Assembly (NCBI GenBank): GCA_035267045.1
Contig: DATFMH010000146.1
Coordinates: forward strand, 1 to 64,000
Source: DATFMH01 sp035267045
GTDB lineage: Bacteria > Bacteroidota > Rhodothermia > Balneolales > DATFMH01
DNA length: 64,000 nt
Reading direction: 5' to 3'
In this document: positions 54,036-63,412 of the stretch, piece by piece
Numbering within the stretch: the stretch's first letter is position 1
How the letters are laid out: every line of letters starts with the position of its first letter
Notes under the pieces: generated by a model
The model's database searches: none
The model's input: only the letters and a program-made list of their open reading frames with translations
Told to the model about the DNA's origin: nothing
Translations under genes and position numbers: made by a program

Positions 54036-55769
54036 ATGCTATTGTGGATTACGGTTGTATTTCAACCAGCCTATTCCCAAAATTCGGTAAGTGCTGATAA
54101 AATTCAGATATCCTGGTTAGTGAGCGGGCATCGGCAACGATTACCGGACAGTCTTTCAAAAACTTCTGTACGGGATACATCAATCATCTTACCACATATC
54201 CGTAGTTATATTCTGCATCAATTCTACTATTCCGGCTTTTTTTCCGGTTCTATTGATTCGGAAAGGATTACTAAAAACGGTAGACAATCAGAATATAAAT
54301 TTTTTACTACACGAAATAGCCGATACATCACCGGTAGTATTGTATTAAATAATACCACAAAGGATTCTACGGGTATTCTTGCGGATTGGCACCCTGAATA
54401 CCTTAAGAAAGGGAAGGGTTATAGTCAGAAGGAATTGGAAGAGGATATAAATCGCCTGATAAAAATATATGAAGAGGCAGGATATCCATTAGTCAGGATT
54501 GATATAGCACATATTGAACTTAAATCGAATCCGGAGGAGGTAAATATCAATCTGAAAGTTGATAGCGGGCCTAAAGTCATTATAAGTGGTGTGATTATTT
54601 CAAATGTGAAGAAGAACGATCCGAAGTACCTGGCAAAGATAACTGGTATAAGAGATTCATCTTTTGCTACTCCTCATGTTCTCGAAATGGGACGTTTAAA
54701 CTTACAAAACTCTGATCTGTTCGAATCAGTGAGTACTGGTAATGTCATAGAGAGAGAGGGTCAATATTATATCCAATACAAAGTTGATGAGAAAAATCCA
54801 AATGCATTTGATTTATTAGTCGGATATGTACCCAAACCAAACGGTGGTGGGACGATTGTAGGCAACGGTGACCTGCTTTTGCGAAATGCCATATGGAATG
54901 GCAGTAAATTACAGCTTTCATTTAATCGTCTGCAGAAATATGTTACGAAGCTAAATATCGGATATCATAAAAATTGGCTCTTTAATATTCCGTTTGGTAT
55001 AGGCGGAAATTTTCATTTTTTACAACAGGATACCACTTATCAAATTCGGGATTTAACTTTACAGAGCACCTATAATCTAAATTCAGCTACACAGATATCG
55101 GCAAGTGTTCGTCGCCAGGTTGTCGCGACTAATGCCAATATTGCTAATCCACCTGCTGTTCTTGATGGCAATGCTGTTTTCGGTGGACTTGGCCTATCCT
55201 ATCAAAACATTGATAATCTTTTAGTTCCGCAAAGGGGAGTTAAGTTAACCATTAAAATTGAAACAGGAGTAAAACGAATATCGGATAACAGATTTATTCA
55301 GGATACTACCGATGCGAGAATACCTCAGAAGATATTACATTTTGATCTTCAGCCATATTTCAACCCTTTTAGGCGGCAGGTGTTAACATTTTCTATTCAT
55401 GGTTATTTCATTGAGTCAAAATATTTTACAGAAAGCGACCTATACCGTTTTGGTGGAGCAAATTCATTCAGGGGATATCGGGAAGATCAGTTTAAAGCAT
55501 CGAGGATGCTATGGGGGGATGTTGAATATCGTTATCTGTTGGATCCGACTAGTTATGCTTTTGTATTTGGTGCGGATGGTACATATTTGCGTCCACGATT
55601 AACCATTAGAGATAAAACAATGGCTAAACAAGTAGGATGGCTGCATTCGTATGGAATAGGTTTTTCGTTTCATACCCGATTGGGTCAGTTGAAGTTTACA
55701 TATGCCAAATCACCGGAAGATTCCTTTTCAAATGCGAAGGTTCACATAAGTATCAGCGGTAATATTTAA
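54006..55769 (+). CDS. Omp85-family outer-membrane protein (BamA/TamA-like)
   Basis: A 587-residue protein. The signal peptide (MKNRLSYLFF onward, cleavage near AYS-QNSV) is followed by periplasmic POTRA-like domains (about 70-260) and a C-terminal beta-barrel ending NAKVHISISGNI. FGGANSFRGYREDQF is the Omp85 signature with the conserved RGY of loop 6. Omp85 proteins insert or move proteins across the outer membrane; this one is shorter than BamA and may be TamA-like. Start chosen at 54006 for the basic signal N terminus, with AGGA nine bases upstream, although it lies in a terminator hairpin; ATG 54036 is the next option. Confidence 0.85.
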   Translation: MKNRLSYLFFMLLWITVVFQPAYSQNSVSADKIQISWLVSGHRQRLPDSLSKTSVRDTSIILPHIRSYILHQFYYSGFFSGSIDSERITKNGRQSEYKFFTTRNSRYITGSIVLNNTTKDSTGILADWHPEYLKKGKGYSQKELEEDINRLIKIYEEAGYPLVRIDIAHIELKSNPEEVNINLKVDSGPKVIISGVIISNVKKNDPKYLAKITGIRDSSFATPHVLEMGRLNLQNSDLFESVSTGNVIEREGQYYIQYKVDEKNPNAFDLLVGYVPKPNGGGTIVGNGDLLLRNAIWNGSKLQLSFNRLQKYVTKLNIGYHKNWLFNIPFGIGGNFHFLQQDTTYQIRDLTLQSTYNLNSATQISASVRRQVVATNANIANPPAVLDGNAVFGGLGLSYQNIDNLLVPQRGVKLTIKIETGVKRISDNRFIQDTTDARIPQKILHFDLQPYFNPFRRQVLTFSIHGYFIESKYFTESDLYRFGGANSFRGYREDQFKASRMLWGDVEYRYLLDPTSYAFVFGADGTYLRPRLTIRDKTMAKQVGWLHSYGIGFSFHTRLGQLKFTYAKSPEDSFSNAKVHISISGNI

Positions 55770-56102
55770 CGTGAGGTTTGAATAATATTTTTATCGCTTC
55801 GATCATTTAACAATTATAACTATATACCCTTATAAACACATCTGCAAGATAGCTTGCGGTTGTAAGTATATTCAAAACCTTTCCGGATGCCCGATCGGGG
55901 CCGGCAGTGCTCCGATGCTTTTTCGGAGGCATGACATTCGATAACGGTTTTGGAGCAGAATACTTTTGGTTCGTTTATAAACCTTTACTTCAAGCTCTTA
56001 GTATAGTCATTCCTCGCTTGACAGGGAATGACAAAGTAGGGTTGCTTTTCCTCCTCGTTCCCAACGTTTTCGTTGGGAATGCCAATTCTAATAACTCAAC
56101 AA
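55770..56102. repeat. Intergenic region with dispersed palindromic repeats
   Basis: 333 bases without a credible gene. Contains GTCATTCC (56006-56013) / GGAATGAC (56025-56032), and a perfect 9-bp hairpin TTCCCAACG-TTTT-CGTTGGGAA (56058-56079). The second resembles widespread dispersed palindromes of the form CGTTCCCA...TGGGAATG; the first shares the GGAATGAC core of the left-end repeats. Confidence 0.6.
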
Positions 56103-57293
56103 CTAAATTTCCGTTTTCATGTTATAGAGTATGGAATCGGCAGAAATAAGAGCAACGGTAATGGTTGAAAAGACGATGACTGATAAGATTGGAGCCCAGA
56201 TCACCAAACCGCCAATGGTACCTAAAACGGCACCCAGATATTGAATATATTGCAATTGTTCATTGGTGGTACCTTTAATCAACATCTCGAGACGACTTTC
56301 ATCCAGTTTTAAAATATTTTCTTCGATAAGCTCACGTACATCCAACTCATTGATCATCGTAAAGATAAGTTGTGTTACCAATGATTCTATATTATCGCTA
56401 TGATATTCTATCGTTTCCGGCAACTGGTCGAGTACATCATCGATTCGGTACATTTCATCTACCAGTTGATCCGGTATCTTTCGTAGAGCTTCGTCGATCA
56501 TTTTTTCGGCTTCCCGTCCGCGTATTAACCGGTAAGCTTTCAGGGCTAATTTTTCAAAACTGTTTTCTTCAACGGCTGAATCTAATTGATTGATAATACC
56601 ATCGGCTAATGATTGGCGGAAATCGTCATCATTCATACGATCACGTATATACCAAATGATCAATTGCTTTAATTCATCCCTGAAATCATCATTTTCAACA
56701 ATCTTTTGAAGATAATGTAACGATTTCTTTCGGTAGGTTGTTATGATATCCGTATCCGATATCTTTTCTTTTATTATCTCGGGATTGATGAGATCACGAG
56801 ATACCGCCTCGGCTAATCGATAGGCTATACGTGGTTTTTGAGAGGGGATGAGTCCCTGACCCAAAACAGGACGTTTTTTCAATGGACGGAACAACATGGT
56901 AATAGCTAACCAGTTTGTACCATACCCAATAAGTCCGCTAACAGATATTATCCTTATGATTCCATCGAGTTTGTAATTAAAACCGGCGAGAATGAAATGA
57001 TAATTGGGGAAATCCCAGAAAAAGGAAAAAATAAAGAAAGCTATAAGAATATAGGGGTAGGTAAGGAGCAGTTTCATCCAAAAAGGGTGCCCATACCGTT
57101 GTCTGTTTAGATTCGAATTCTGTCCGTTTGATCCGGATTTATCATCATGATCACTCTCCGGACCATATTTCACGAATAACTCCCAGATACTTTGAAGATA
57201 GCTTTTTTCCTCGTTATCCTCGTTATCCGTCGTTTGAACTCCGTTAACACCTGAAGACTGATCTTCTATTTCTATTGTTCTATCCTTATCCAT
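56103..57293 (-). CDS. DUF445 family membrane protein
   Basis: About 396 residues. An acidic, hydrophilic N-terminal tail (~70 residues) precedes two membrane segments, then the family core GYGTNWLAITMLFRPLKKRP and GQGLIPSQKPRIAYRLAEAV, a long helical region, and a last membrane helix. DUF445 proteins are of unknown function. ATG at 57293 is preferred over an upstream TTG. It follows the topoisomerase-like gene by 26 bases. Confidence 0.82.
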   Translation of the reverse strand: MDKDRTIEIEDQSSGVNGVQTTDNEDNEEKSYLQSIWELFVKYGPESDHDDKSGSNGQNSNLNRQRYGHPFWMKLLLTYPYILIAFFIFSFFWDFPNYHFILAGFNYKLDGIIRIISVSGLIGYGTNWLAITMLFRPLKKRPVLGQGLIPSQKPRIAYRLAEAVSRDLINPEIIKEKISDTDIITTYRKKSLHYLQKIVENDDFRDELKQLIIWYIRDRMNDDDFRQSLADGIINQLDSAVEENSFEKLALKAYRLIRGREAEKMIDEALRKIPDQLVDEMYRIDDVLDQLPETIEYHSDNIESLVTQLIFTMINELDVRELIEENILKLDESRLEMLIKGTTNEQLQYIQYLGAVLGTIGGLVIWAPILSVIVFSTITVALISADSILYNMKTEI

Positions 57294-57319
57294 ATAACTA
57301 TGCAAATCATAATGTTCAT

Positions 57320-58747
57320 TTATGATAAACGTAACATAGACGTAATACGTTGTATAACATCTAAAAGTTTTGAGTCAGGCCATTTTATATCGGTATATAC
57401 ACTGTTTTTAATATAAGTAAGAGAATCTGAAAGCAAATTAGGTTTAGAAATGAACTGAGAAGAAAATTTAGCCAACATATCCTGATTGGGAAATATGCAT
57501 GAACTTTTTATTGTAATCCAACCATCTTCTAATAGTGTATCAAGTATAGCCCCGTAACCGGAGGGTCGTGCTGATTTATAATCTGTAAGATAATTCAAAT
57601 AATCAGAGATGCGTATTACAGGTTGAATTTCATCACCTATTTTAAGAAGTGAGCTGGAGAAGACATTAATTGGATAATTTCGTGAATTGTTATTCAATTG
57701 ATATATATAATACTCATGCTGTTCCGGCATCTGCAAGATCTTAATATGATGATCATATATTTTATGATAAATATCGTAATACTTTTTACGAATGAGCGGC
57801 CTGACTTCAGAAGGGATAATTTCTATGCTAATTGGATGAATACTTTCATGAGGATAATAATCATCCAGACGCTGCCATAAGGAATTGGGTAGAAATGTTT
57901 CCGGAGAATGAGTCTTTATCCAGTTTTGATAATGGCTATACCATGTCTGTTCATAATATCCGGTAGCCTGTGTTCGGGGATAACTGATCAACCCGTTATG
58001 TAAATCTTCCGGAATGAGTGTGAAAAGATGATTTAAATCATCTTGAAGTTGACGGTAGGATATGTCAGGTGAATGCAGATTTTGGAGGATATCAGCAGTA
58101 TTCCACGGATTCTTTATTGAATAGCGCTTATTAATCGAGACATCATTCACTTGTAATTTATCATGTATCGAGATAGGCGCCGTTTGCTCTGATTCTATGA
58201 CTGCAGGATTCAATGGATCATTTTCAAGGAAAAAACGTGTATGTATGCCATTATTGAACAAGTTCAGCGTTAATAATTTGATCCAGGCCAATTTACCCAA
58301 CCTATGCTGCATCTTTTTTTGAATGAGCAGGTTACATATAAAACGATTTTTTAAACCTATAACATTATGCTCTTCATAAGGTTGTACATGTTCCAGTATC
58401 TCGAGGACTGAAGATTTTGAAAGGGTTTGAAGATGTCCCCTGAGCAATTGATGTCTTTTTAAATATCTGCTAATAGTGAATGCTATAAATTCCCCGGCAG
58501 AATCCGTATCGGTAGCGATAATGATACGATCAGCATAATGTGCTTTGGTTTTTATTTCTTTTCGTATATCACGTTTAGCAGGGTCCGCTTGGTATGTTAG
58601 CCGGTCGTTTTCCCAATTATATCTCGGGTACCAGCAGAAACCTCCAGTTGCAATAACTTCCAGGTAAGGTATATTGAATTTTCGGATAATATGGGCAATA
58701 GTGGGGGACTCAACAATAAGAAGGGTATAACGATGAGTTATTGCCAA
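57320..58747 (-). CDS. Divergent short type IA topoisomerase-like protein
   Basis: A 475-residue protein resembling TopA but heavily changed. The TOPRIM start LLIVESPTIAHII keeps E14. The DxDxE metal motif reads D80-T-D82-S-A84-G-E86, so the third acid is Ala. The active-site block GLISYPRTQAT keeps the candidate catalytic Tyr (Y256) and Arg (R258), and PHESIHP (H300, E301) and RPSGYG (394-399) match later motifs. No zinc-finger C-terminal domain is present. TopA is normally over 700 residues. It may be a specialised or inactive paralogue. The start codon is TTG. It lies 29 bases after the Smg/DUF494 gene. Confidence 0.75.
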   Translation of the reverse strand: MAITHRYTLLIVESPTIAHIIRKFNIPYLEVIATGGFCWYPRYNWENDRLTYQADPAKRDIRKEIKTKAHYADRIIIATDTDSAGEFIAFTISRYLKRHQLLRGHLQTLSKSSVLEILEHVQPYEEHNVIGLKNRFICNLLIQKKMQHRLGKLAWIKLLTLNLFNNGIHTRFFLENDPLNPAVIESEQTAPISIHDKLQVNDVSINKRYSIKNPWNTADILQNLHSPDISYRQLQDDLNHLFTLIPEDLHNGLISYPRTQATGYYEQTWYSHYQNWIKTHSPETFLPNSLWQRLDDYYPHESIHPISIEIIPSEVRPLIRKKYYDIYHKIYDHHIKILQMPEQHEYYIYQLNNNSRNYPINVFSSSLLKIGDEIQPVIRISDYLNYLTDYKSARPSGYGAILDTLLEDGWITIKSSCIFPNQDMLAKFSSQFISKPNLLSDSLTYIKNSVYTDIKWPDSKLLDVIQRITSMLRLS

Positions 58748-58776
58748 AATCGAATTAATTCCGAATAGGAAAATTA

Positions 58777-59238
58777 TTAGTTGATAGATTCATCGCCCCG
58801 AAGCAAATCGGAAGGTTTGAAAGGATTACCGTCATTTTCAAAAAACATGTGTGTTACGACTTCCTTAATTTTATTCAGAGAAACACGTTCCGTAGAATGT
58901 AGCATGACTTTTTCAATGATTTTTTCCATCGATTCATAGTCAAGTAGCCCGATATTCATTAACTCCAATAAAAAACCATAGGCTTCCGTAGTTATTACCA
59001 TTCGTTCAGCAATATGCAGGATACGATGAGGATATTTATTCGTTCCGATGATTTTATTCCGTTTAATCATCTTATCCAGTTCACCGGAATCATTTTTTTG
59101 CAGAACCCATGAATAGGCAGCACTTATTTCCGATCGGTCATATTGTTTAAACGTATTTAAATCGATATCATTAATATGCTCACCAACCTGGATATGCTCT
59201 ATCAAATAAATAATAATATCAATAACGTTATTCCTCAT
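58777..59238 (-). CDS. DUF494/Smg family protein
   Basis: A 153-residue helical protein matching Smg (DUF494), which in gammaproteobacteria lies between dprA (smf) and a topA-related gene. TTEAYGFLLELMNIGLLDYESMEKIIEKV is summarised by TTEAYGFLLEL and GLLDYESMEKIIEKV, the recognised motifs. Function unknown. It overlaps the end of ybeY by 11 bases and precedes a topoisomerase-like gene, echoing the gammaproteobacterial link. Confidence 0.78.
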   Translation of the reverse strand: MRNNVIDIIIYLIEHIQVGEHINDIDLNTFKQYDRSEISAAYSWVLQKNDSGELDKMIKRNKIIGTNKYPHRILHIAERMVITTEAYGFLLELMNIGLLDYESMEKIIEKVMLHSTERVSLNKIKEVVTHMFFENDGNPFKPSDLLRGDESIN

Positions 59239-59686
59239 AAGGCATCTTCAATAAATTCAGATAATAATTTTCTTTTCCATGCATCAATTGTATTTCTGAC
59301 TCCGTTTGGTCATCATAACCTATCAAATGCAGTAATCCATGCACCAATATACGAAAAAACTCAGTCTTAACGGGTTGCTCAAATTCTTTTGCTTGTTCAA
59401 ATATCCGTGGTGCACAACAATATAAAGTACCCTCAATACTCTCCGCTTCATCTTCGGTATAGTGAAAAGAGATTATATCAGTTACGTAATCCCTGTTAAG
59501 ATATTTGCTGTTTACATCAATAATCCCTTCCTCATCAACATAAACAAGTTCCACGAAATTAAATGATCGGGATTCTCCAACACTCACAGATGAAAGTACG
59601 TTTTGAGCTTCCTTTTCATTAATGGGAACATCCAGGTTTGTCTCATTAAACAGATTTATGATTCCGGATGCTGGTTTATGAGTCAT
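59228..59686 (-). CDS. ybeY: Endoribonuclease YbeY
   Basis: Single-strand RNase for 16S rRNA 3'-end maturation and ribosome quality control. The zinc motif reads HGLLHLIGYDD: the third ligand His of E. coli YbeY (HGxLHLxGYDH) is Asp, as is usual in Bacteroidota-like YbeY (GYKD-type). TDIISFHYTEDEAE matches the TDVLSF block. ATG at 59686 is chosen; a TTG five codons earlier is possible. Confidence 0.9.
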   Translation of the reverse strand: MTHKPASGIINLFNETNLDVPINEKEAQNVLSSVSVGESRSFNFVELVYVDEEGIIDVNSKYLNRDYVTDIISFHYTEDEAESIEGTLYCCAPRIFEQAKEFEQPVKTEFFRILVHGLLHLIGYDDQTESEIQLMHGKENYYLNLLKMPYEE

Positions 59687-59719
59687 ATAAAAAGGTTTCA
59701 AATATGAGAATTGAGTTAT

Positions 59720-60175
59720 TTAATCCTCATCAAAACTAAAACCATCGAGATCAATAGTATCCGTTAACGACAAGGCGACACTACACATCATGACTTCTGT
59801 AGGGAGTTTGGTAAAATCACCGGTAAGCAACGATTCATTGACATTGGCATATAAACTACAACCGGCTTCTTTTTCAACGATCAAACCCGAAACTTTTCCC
59901 TGGCTTTTTCCAAAAAAAGTAACCTGGTTTAAGAGGTCGCTAACAATAAAACCGGTACAATTATGCAGCTGAAGAAAAGTGTTTTGGGCATATACCGATA
60001 CCATATTCATCGTTTCTCCATCCACATCGAGACCGATATGAATTTCAAGGGCTAATTTTCTGCCCGATTGTTCATTAACAATTTCCAATCTTGAAACGTC
60101 ACCTATTCGTTTAACCTTTGTATCAAAGATTTTACCAATTAAGTCGATGTTTTCAGCACTGAATTCATTTATCAT
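59720..60175 (-). CDS. Conserved-looking hypothetical protein
   Basis: A 151-residue acidic protein that I do not recognise. It looks mostly beta-strand with two cysteines at about 93 and 106 region (LHNCTGF, EAGCSLYA). There is no signal peptide or membrane segment. It ends with an acidic tail DLDGFSFDED. It is upstream of ybeY by about 33 bases on the same strand and likely co-transcribed. Confidence 0.7.
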   Translation of the reverse strand: MINEFSAENIDLIGKIFDTKVKRIGDVSRLEIVNEQSGRKLALEIHIGLDVDGETMNMVSVYAQNTFLQLHNCTGFIVSDLLNQVTFFGKSQGKVSGLIVEKEAGCSLYANVNESLLTGDFTKLPTEVMMCSVALSLTDTIDLDGFSFDED

Positions 60176-60306
60176 AATATGCTGATTCTAATATATCCTG
60201 ATTGATTGTAAGAGAGTATAATTAAGCAACAAAATAATATACTATTCTGTCAGCTAACAATAAATCTCTTATATCATACGATAAAATTCAAAAAAGGGAT
60301 TCACTT

Positions 60307-63300
60307 TTAATTAATATACATCCGATCAATAAGTTTTTTATTCTGATCAGCCGTTTTCGGGAAACCTACTAAATTTTGAGTCAGGCTGTCACCTATTGTT
60401 GCAACATCCTTAGCCTTAGTTGTGTCATTAGATATGTAATAGATTCTCTGCAGAACAAACAACCTGCTGGATGCATAATAAACATTTCTTAGTAGGTTTT
60501 TCCTGTTTTGAGAAAGATTTGATGCCTGTGCTTTCAGTTTACGGCTTTTATCAATATCGGCATTCATCCTGGCTTTTTTGCTTGCCGTCTGCAAATCCGA
60601 TACTTTTGCCATTAACTTATTAAGATCAGTCATCGCATAACCCAATTCGGATTTGAGTTTGGGATAAGCCATTTCACCTAAACGAACAGCATCCGCTGTA
60701 TCACCGGCCAACGCATATTTATAAGCGTATCGTATCATGGATCCCTGACTACCATGCACATGAGTGAAGGGTATGTTACTTTCACCCCATTTCAACCATT
60801 TAACAGCACTGTCCGGATCATTTTTCGATAGAAACGTTGTTGCTTCATTGGCAATCAACTCTCTGTCATTGTCGACCATCCTGCGTATATTTTCGTCAAG
60901 ATATACATGTGGATTATTCAAGCCTCTGAATTTAAAAGATCGGAGGCGTTCACCATTGATTTTTGTATCGACATACGGACTGTGGCCTGGATTTTTATGA
61001 GGAACCACACGATAAGCATCACCCTGCAACCTGAAATAGGACTGTAAATTCAATTGGCTGTTACGTGCAACCGTTACAGCGAAATAGACGGGACGGGCCC
61101 ATTTGTTATTTTTCAATATATTCAATACTACATCATCATGAATCATGGTGTAGTAAAGTTTCTTGCCGGAACGATTTTGTCCGAGGTAACGTCCTTTATA
61201 GTGCCATGTTACGACACTGTCCAGAGAGTCAATCGGTATGCTATACTCCAATTTTGGTGACCGCAGGACATAATTGGTCCTTTTAACTTTCCCAATATGG
61301 CCTTCCTCAGCATACTTCTCCGTATCATTGGGATCCGCGAAACGATATCTCAGATACTTTTTATCAACCGGGATGGTTATCTGATGTGGTGTGTAAAAAT
61401 CAGATGGTTTATCGAAATTAAATTTCTGAGATAATTTATCAAGTTGTTTATTCGTAAACGTAATGGGGAGTGGGGGAGATTTATGCGACCATTCGTCCCG
61501 CAATTGTTTGATATACCATTTGGTATCCAATAAACTCAGACAGACAACACGTACATCGGTCCTGACATGCCGAACTTCCTGTAAGTACCATAAGGGAAAC
61601 GTATCATTATCACCATTTGTAAAGAGTATGGAATATGGAGCACAGGAGTTCAATAAATTATATGCATAATCGGACGCCACATATCTTTTACTCCTGTCAT
61701 GGTCATTATAATTTTCACGCAACATGTTAAAAGGTACGGCAATAAAACAGAGTCCTACCAGTCCGTACATTACGAACTTATTTCTTTTAAGACTGTCTTT
61801 AGCCAGTTCAACCAATCCGGTAACACCTATACCTATCCATATAGAGTAGGCGAAAAATGATCCTACGTACGAATAATCCCTTTCACGTGGTTGAAACGGA
61901 TATTGATTTAAATAGATAATGATGGCGATTCCCGTCATTATAAATAACGCCAGAACACTCAGAGCTCGCTTCCAGTCTTTCTGAAAATGGAAAATGAGGC
62001 CTATTATCCCCAATAGAAATGGCAGAAAATAATAAACGTTATGAGCCGGATTATTTTTATACCGGCTGTTAGATGAAAATCCGGTTGCTACTCCAGTATC
62101 CTGAATATCACTTTGCCTTCCAATAAACTGCCAGGCAAAATAGCGCAGGTACATGTGTCCGATCTGATAATTCCAGAAGAAATCCCAGTCGCTGTTATAT
62201 TGAGCATATTTATTAAGATACGATTGCTGCTGACCATCATACCGTCGGGGAAATAAAACTTTATGACTGCGATCAATTCTACCCAAATCGTTACTGTAAT
62301 CATAGCCATAAAATAGCGGGGTCTTGCCATATTGTGTTCTGTTAATGTAATTAACAAAGGCTTGAACGGTTTGAGGGTCGTTTTCATCGATAGGTGGATT
62401 CTGCTGTGAACGTATCATTACCAGTGCATAACTGGAAAATCCTATAACTATCATCGCATAACACATAAAAGCGATATTGAGCAATCGCAAATTCTTTTTA
62501 TTAGTGTAATAGATGGCATATACGAGGATAGCTAAAAATAAAATTAGGAATACCGGTGTTGAAATGAGGCCTAATGTAGCATTTGATATATATCCCGAGA
62601 GTTTAGGTATCTCAGAAATAGTTATTGGATAAATCAATAACAAGGTAGCTGACGCGATCAATGCCGCTACAATAAAAGTAGTAATCTTAAAATCAAATTT
62701 TTTGAAATATATGATAGGTACAACAAAGAAAATAGCCAGCAAATTAAGTAGGTGTACACCTACTGCCAAACCAAACATATAAGAGATCAATACCAGCCAA
62801 CGCTCGTTATACGGACTATCGTGGTTTTCCGCCCATTTCAATACCAGCCAAACAACCATCGCCAGGAAGAAGAGAGAAGTGGCAAAGACGTTACTTTCAA
62901 CAGCATTGAACCAAAATGAATCGGTTACAGCGAATGTGATAGCTCCCAATATCCCACCGGCATACATACCAACTTTATCGAAAGTGGAGTATTCATCCGG
63001 ATTTCCCTTGAATTCTTTAATAAGCAGAACAATGATCAGGTAAAGAAGCATCACCGTAAAGGCAGAAGCCAATCCGCTCATAAAATTCATAAATAGAGCG
63101 ACTTTACTTGCCGGGGCGAACATTGAGAAAAGGTGTCCCAGCAATAAAAAAAGTGGTGCACCGGGCGGATGGGTTATTTCCAGTCCATGGGCAACGGCAA
63201 TGAATTCACCGGGATCCCAAAAACTCGCTGTTGGTGCCAGCGTTGATACATAAATGATTAAGGCATAAATAAATACAAGAGCTGCGAATAATCTGTTTAA

Positions 63301-63327
63301 TGTTTTATGGTCTGTACGTAACTGCAT
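60307..63327 (-). CDS. DUF2723 family membrane protein (GT-C-like)
   Basis: A 1006-residue protein with about a dozen membrane helices in the first ~550 residues, then a large soluble C-terminal half. The N-terminal ASFWDPGEFIAVAHGLEITHP and GAPLFLLLGHLFSMF contain the DUF2723 signature (TMEM260-related, resembling PMT-type protein O-mannosyltransferases); the acidic DPGEF is the likely catalytic loop. The C-terminal part is helical, TPR-like (AYKYALAGDTADAVRLGEMA). It may glycosylate exported proteins; inference. A paralogue lies immediately upstream. Confidence 0.85.
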   Translation of the reverse strand: MQLRTDHKTLNRLFAALVFIYALIIYVSTLAPTASFWDPGEFIAVAHGLEITHPPGAPLFLLLGHLFSMFAPASKVALFMNFMSGLASAFTVMLLYLIIVLLIKEFKGNPDEYSTFDKVGMYAGGILGAITFAVTDSFWFNAVESNVFATSLFFLAMVVWLVLKWAENHDSPYNERWLVLISYMFGLAVGVHLLNLLAIFFVVPIIYFKKFDFKITTFIVAALIASATLLLIYPITISEIPKLSGYISNATLGLISTPVFLILFLAILVYAIYYTNKKNLRLLNIAFMCYAMIVIGFSSYALVMIRSQQNPPIDENDPQTVQAFVNYINRTQYGKTPLFYGYDYSNDLGRIDRSHKVLFPRRYDGQQQSYLNKYAQYNSDWDFFWNYQIGHMYLRYFAWQFIGRQSDIQDTGVATGFSSNSRYKNNPAHNVYYFLPFLLGIIGLIFHFQKDWKRALSVLALFIMTGIAIIIYLNQYPFQPRERDYSYVGSFFAYSIWIGIGVTGLVELAKDSLKRNKFVMYGLVGLCFIAVPFNMLRENYNDHDRSKRYVASDYAYNLLNSCAPYSILFTNGDNDTFPLWYLQEVRHVRTDVRVVCLSLLDTKWYIKQLRDEWSHKSPPLPITFTNKQLDKLSQKFNFDKPSDFYTPHQITIPVDKKYLRYRFADPNDTEKYAEEGHIGKVKRTNYVLRSPKLEYSIPIDSLDSVVTWHYKGRYLGQNRSGKKLYYTMIHDDVVLNILKNNKWARPVYFAVTVARNSQLNLQSYFRLQGDAYRVVPHKNPGHSPYVDTKINGERLRSFKFRGLNNPHVYLDENIRRMVDNDRELIANEATTFLSKNDPDSAVKWLKWGESNIPFTHVHGSQGSMIRYAYKYALAGDTADAVRLGEMAYPKLKSELGYAMTDLNKLMAKVSDLQTASKKARMNADIDKSRKLKAQASNLSQNRKNLLRNVYYASSRLFVLQRIYYISNDTTKAKDVATIGDSLTQNLVGFPKTADQNKKLIDRMYIN

Positions 63328-63412
63328 TCAATTAATACTAATTGTAGTTAATAGACATCTGTCGCGATTTTTCATTTACACAATAAGTTGTAACACCAAC
63401 GCATCAAATCGC

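Noticed and set aside
55907..56149. 80-codon open frame after the Omp85 gene
   Set aside because: It runs through the two dispersed palindromes and into the 3' end of the DUF445 gene; no coding signal.
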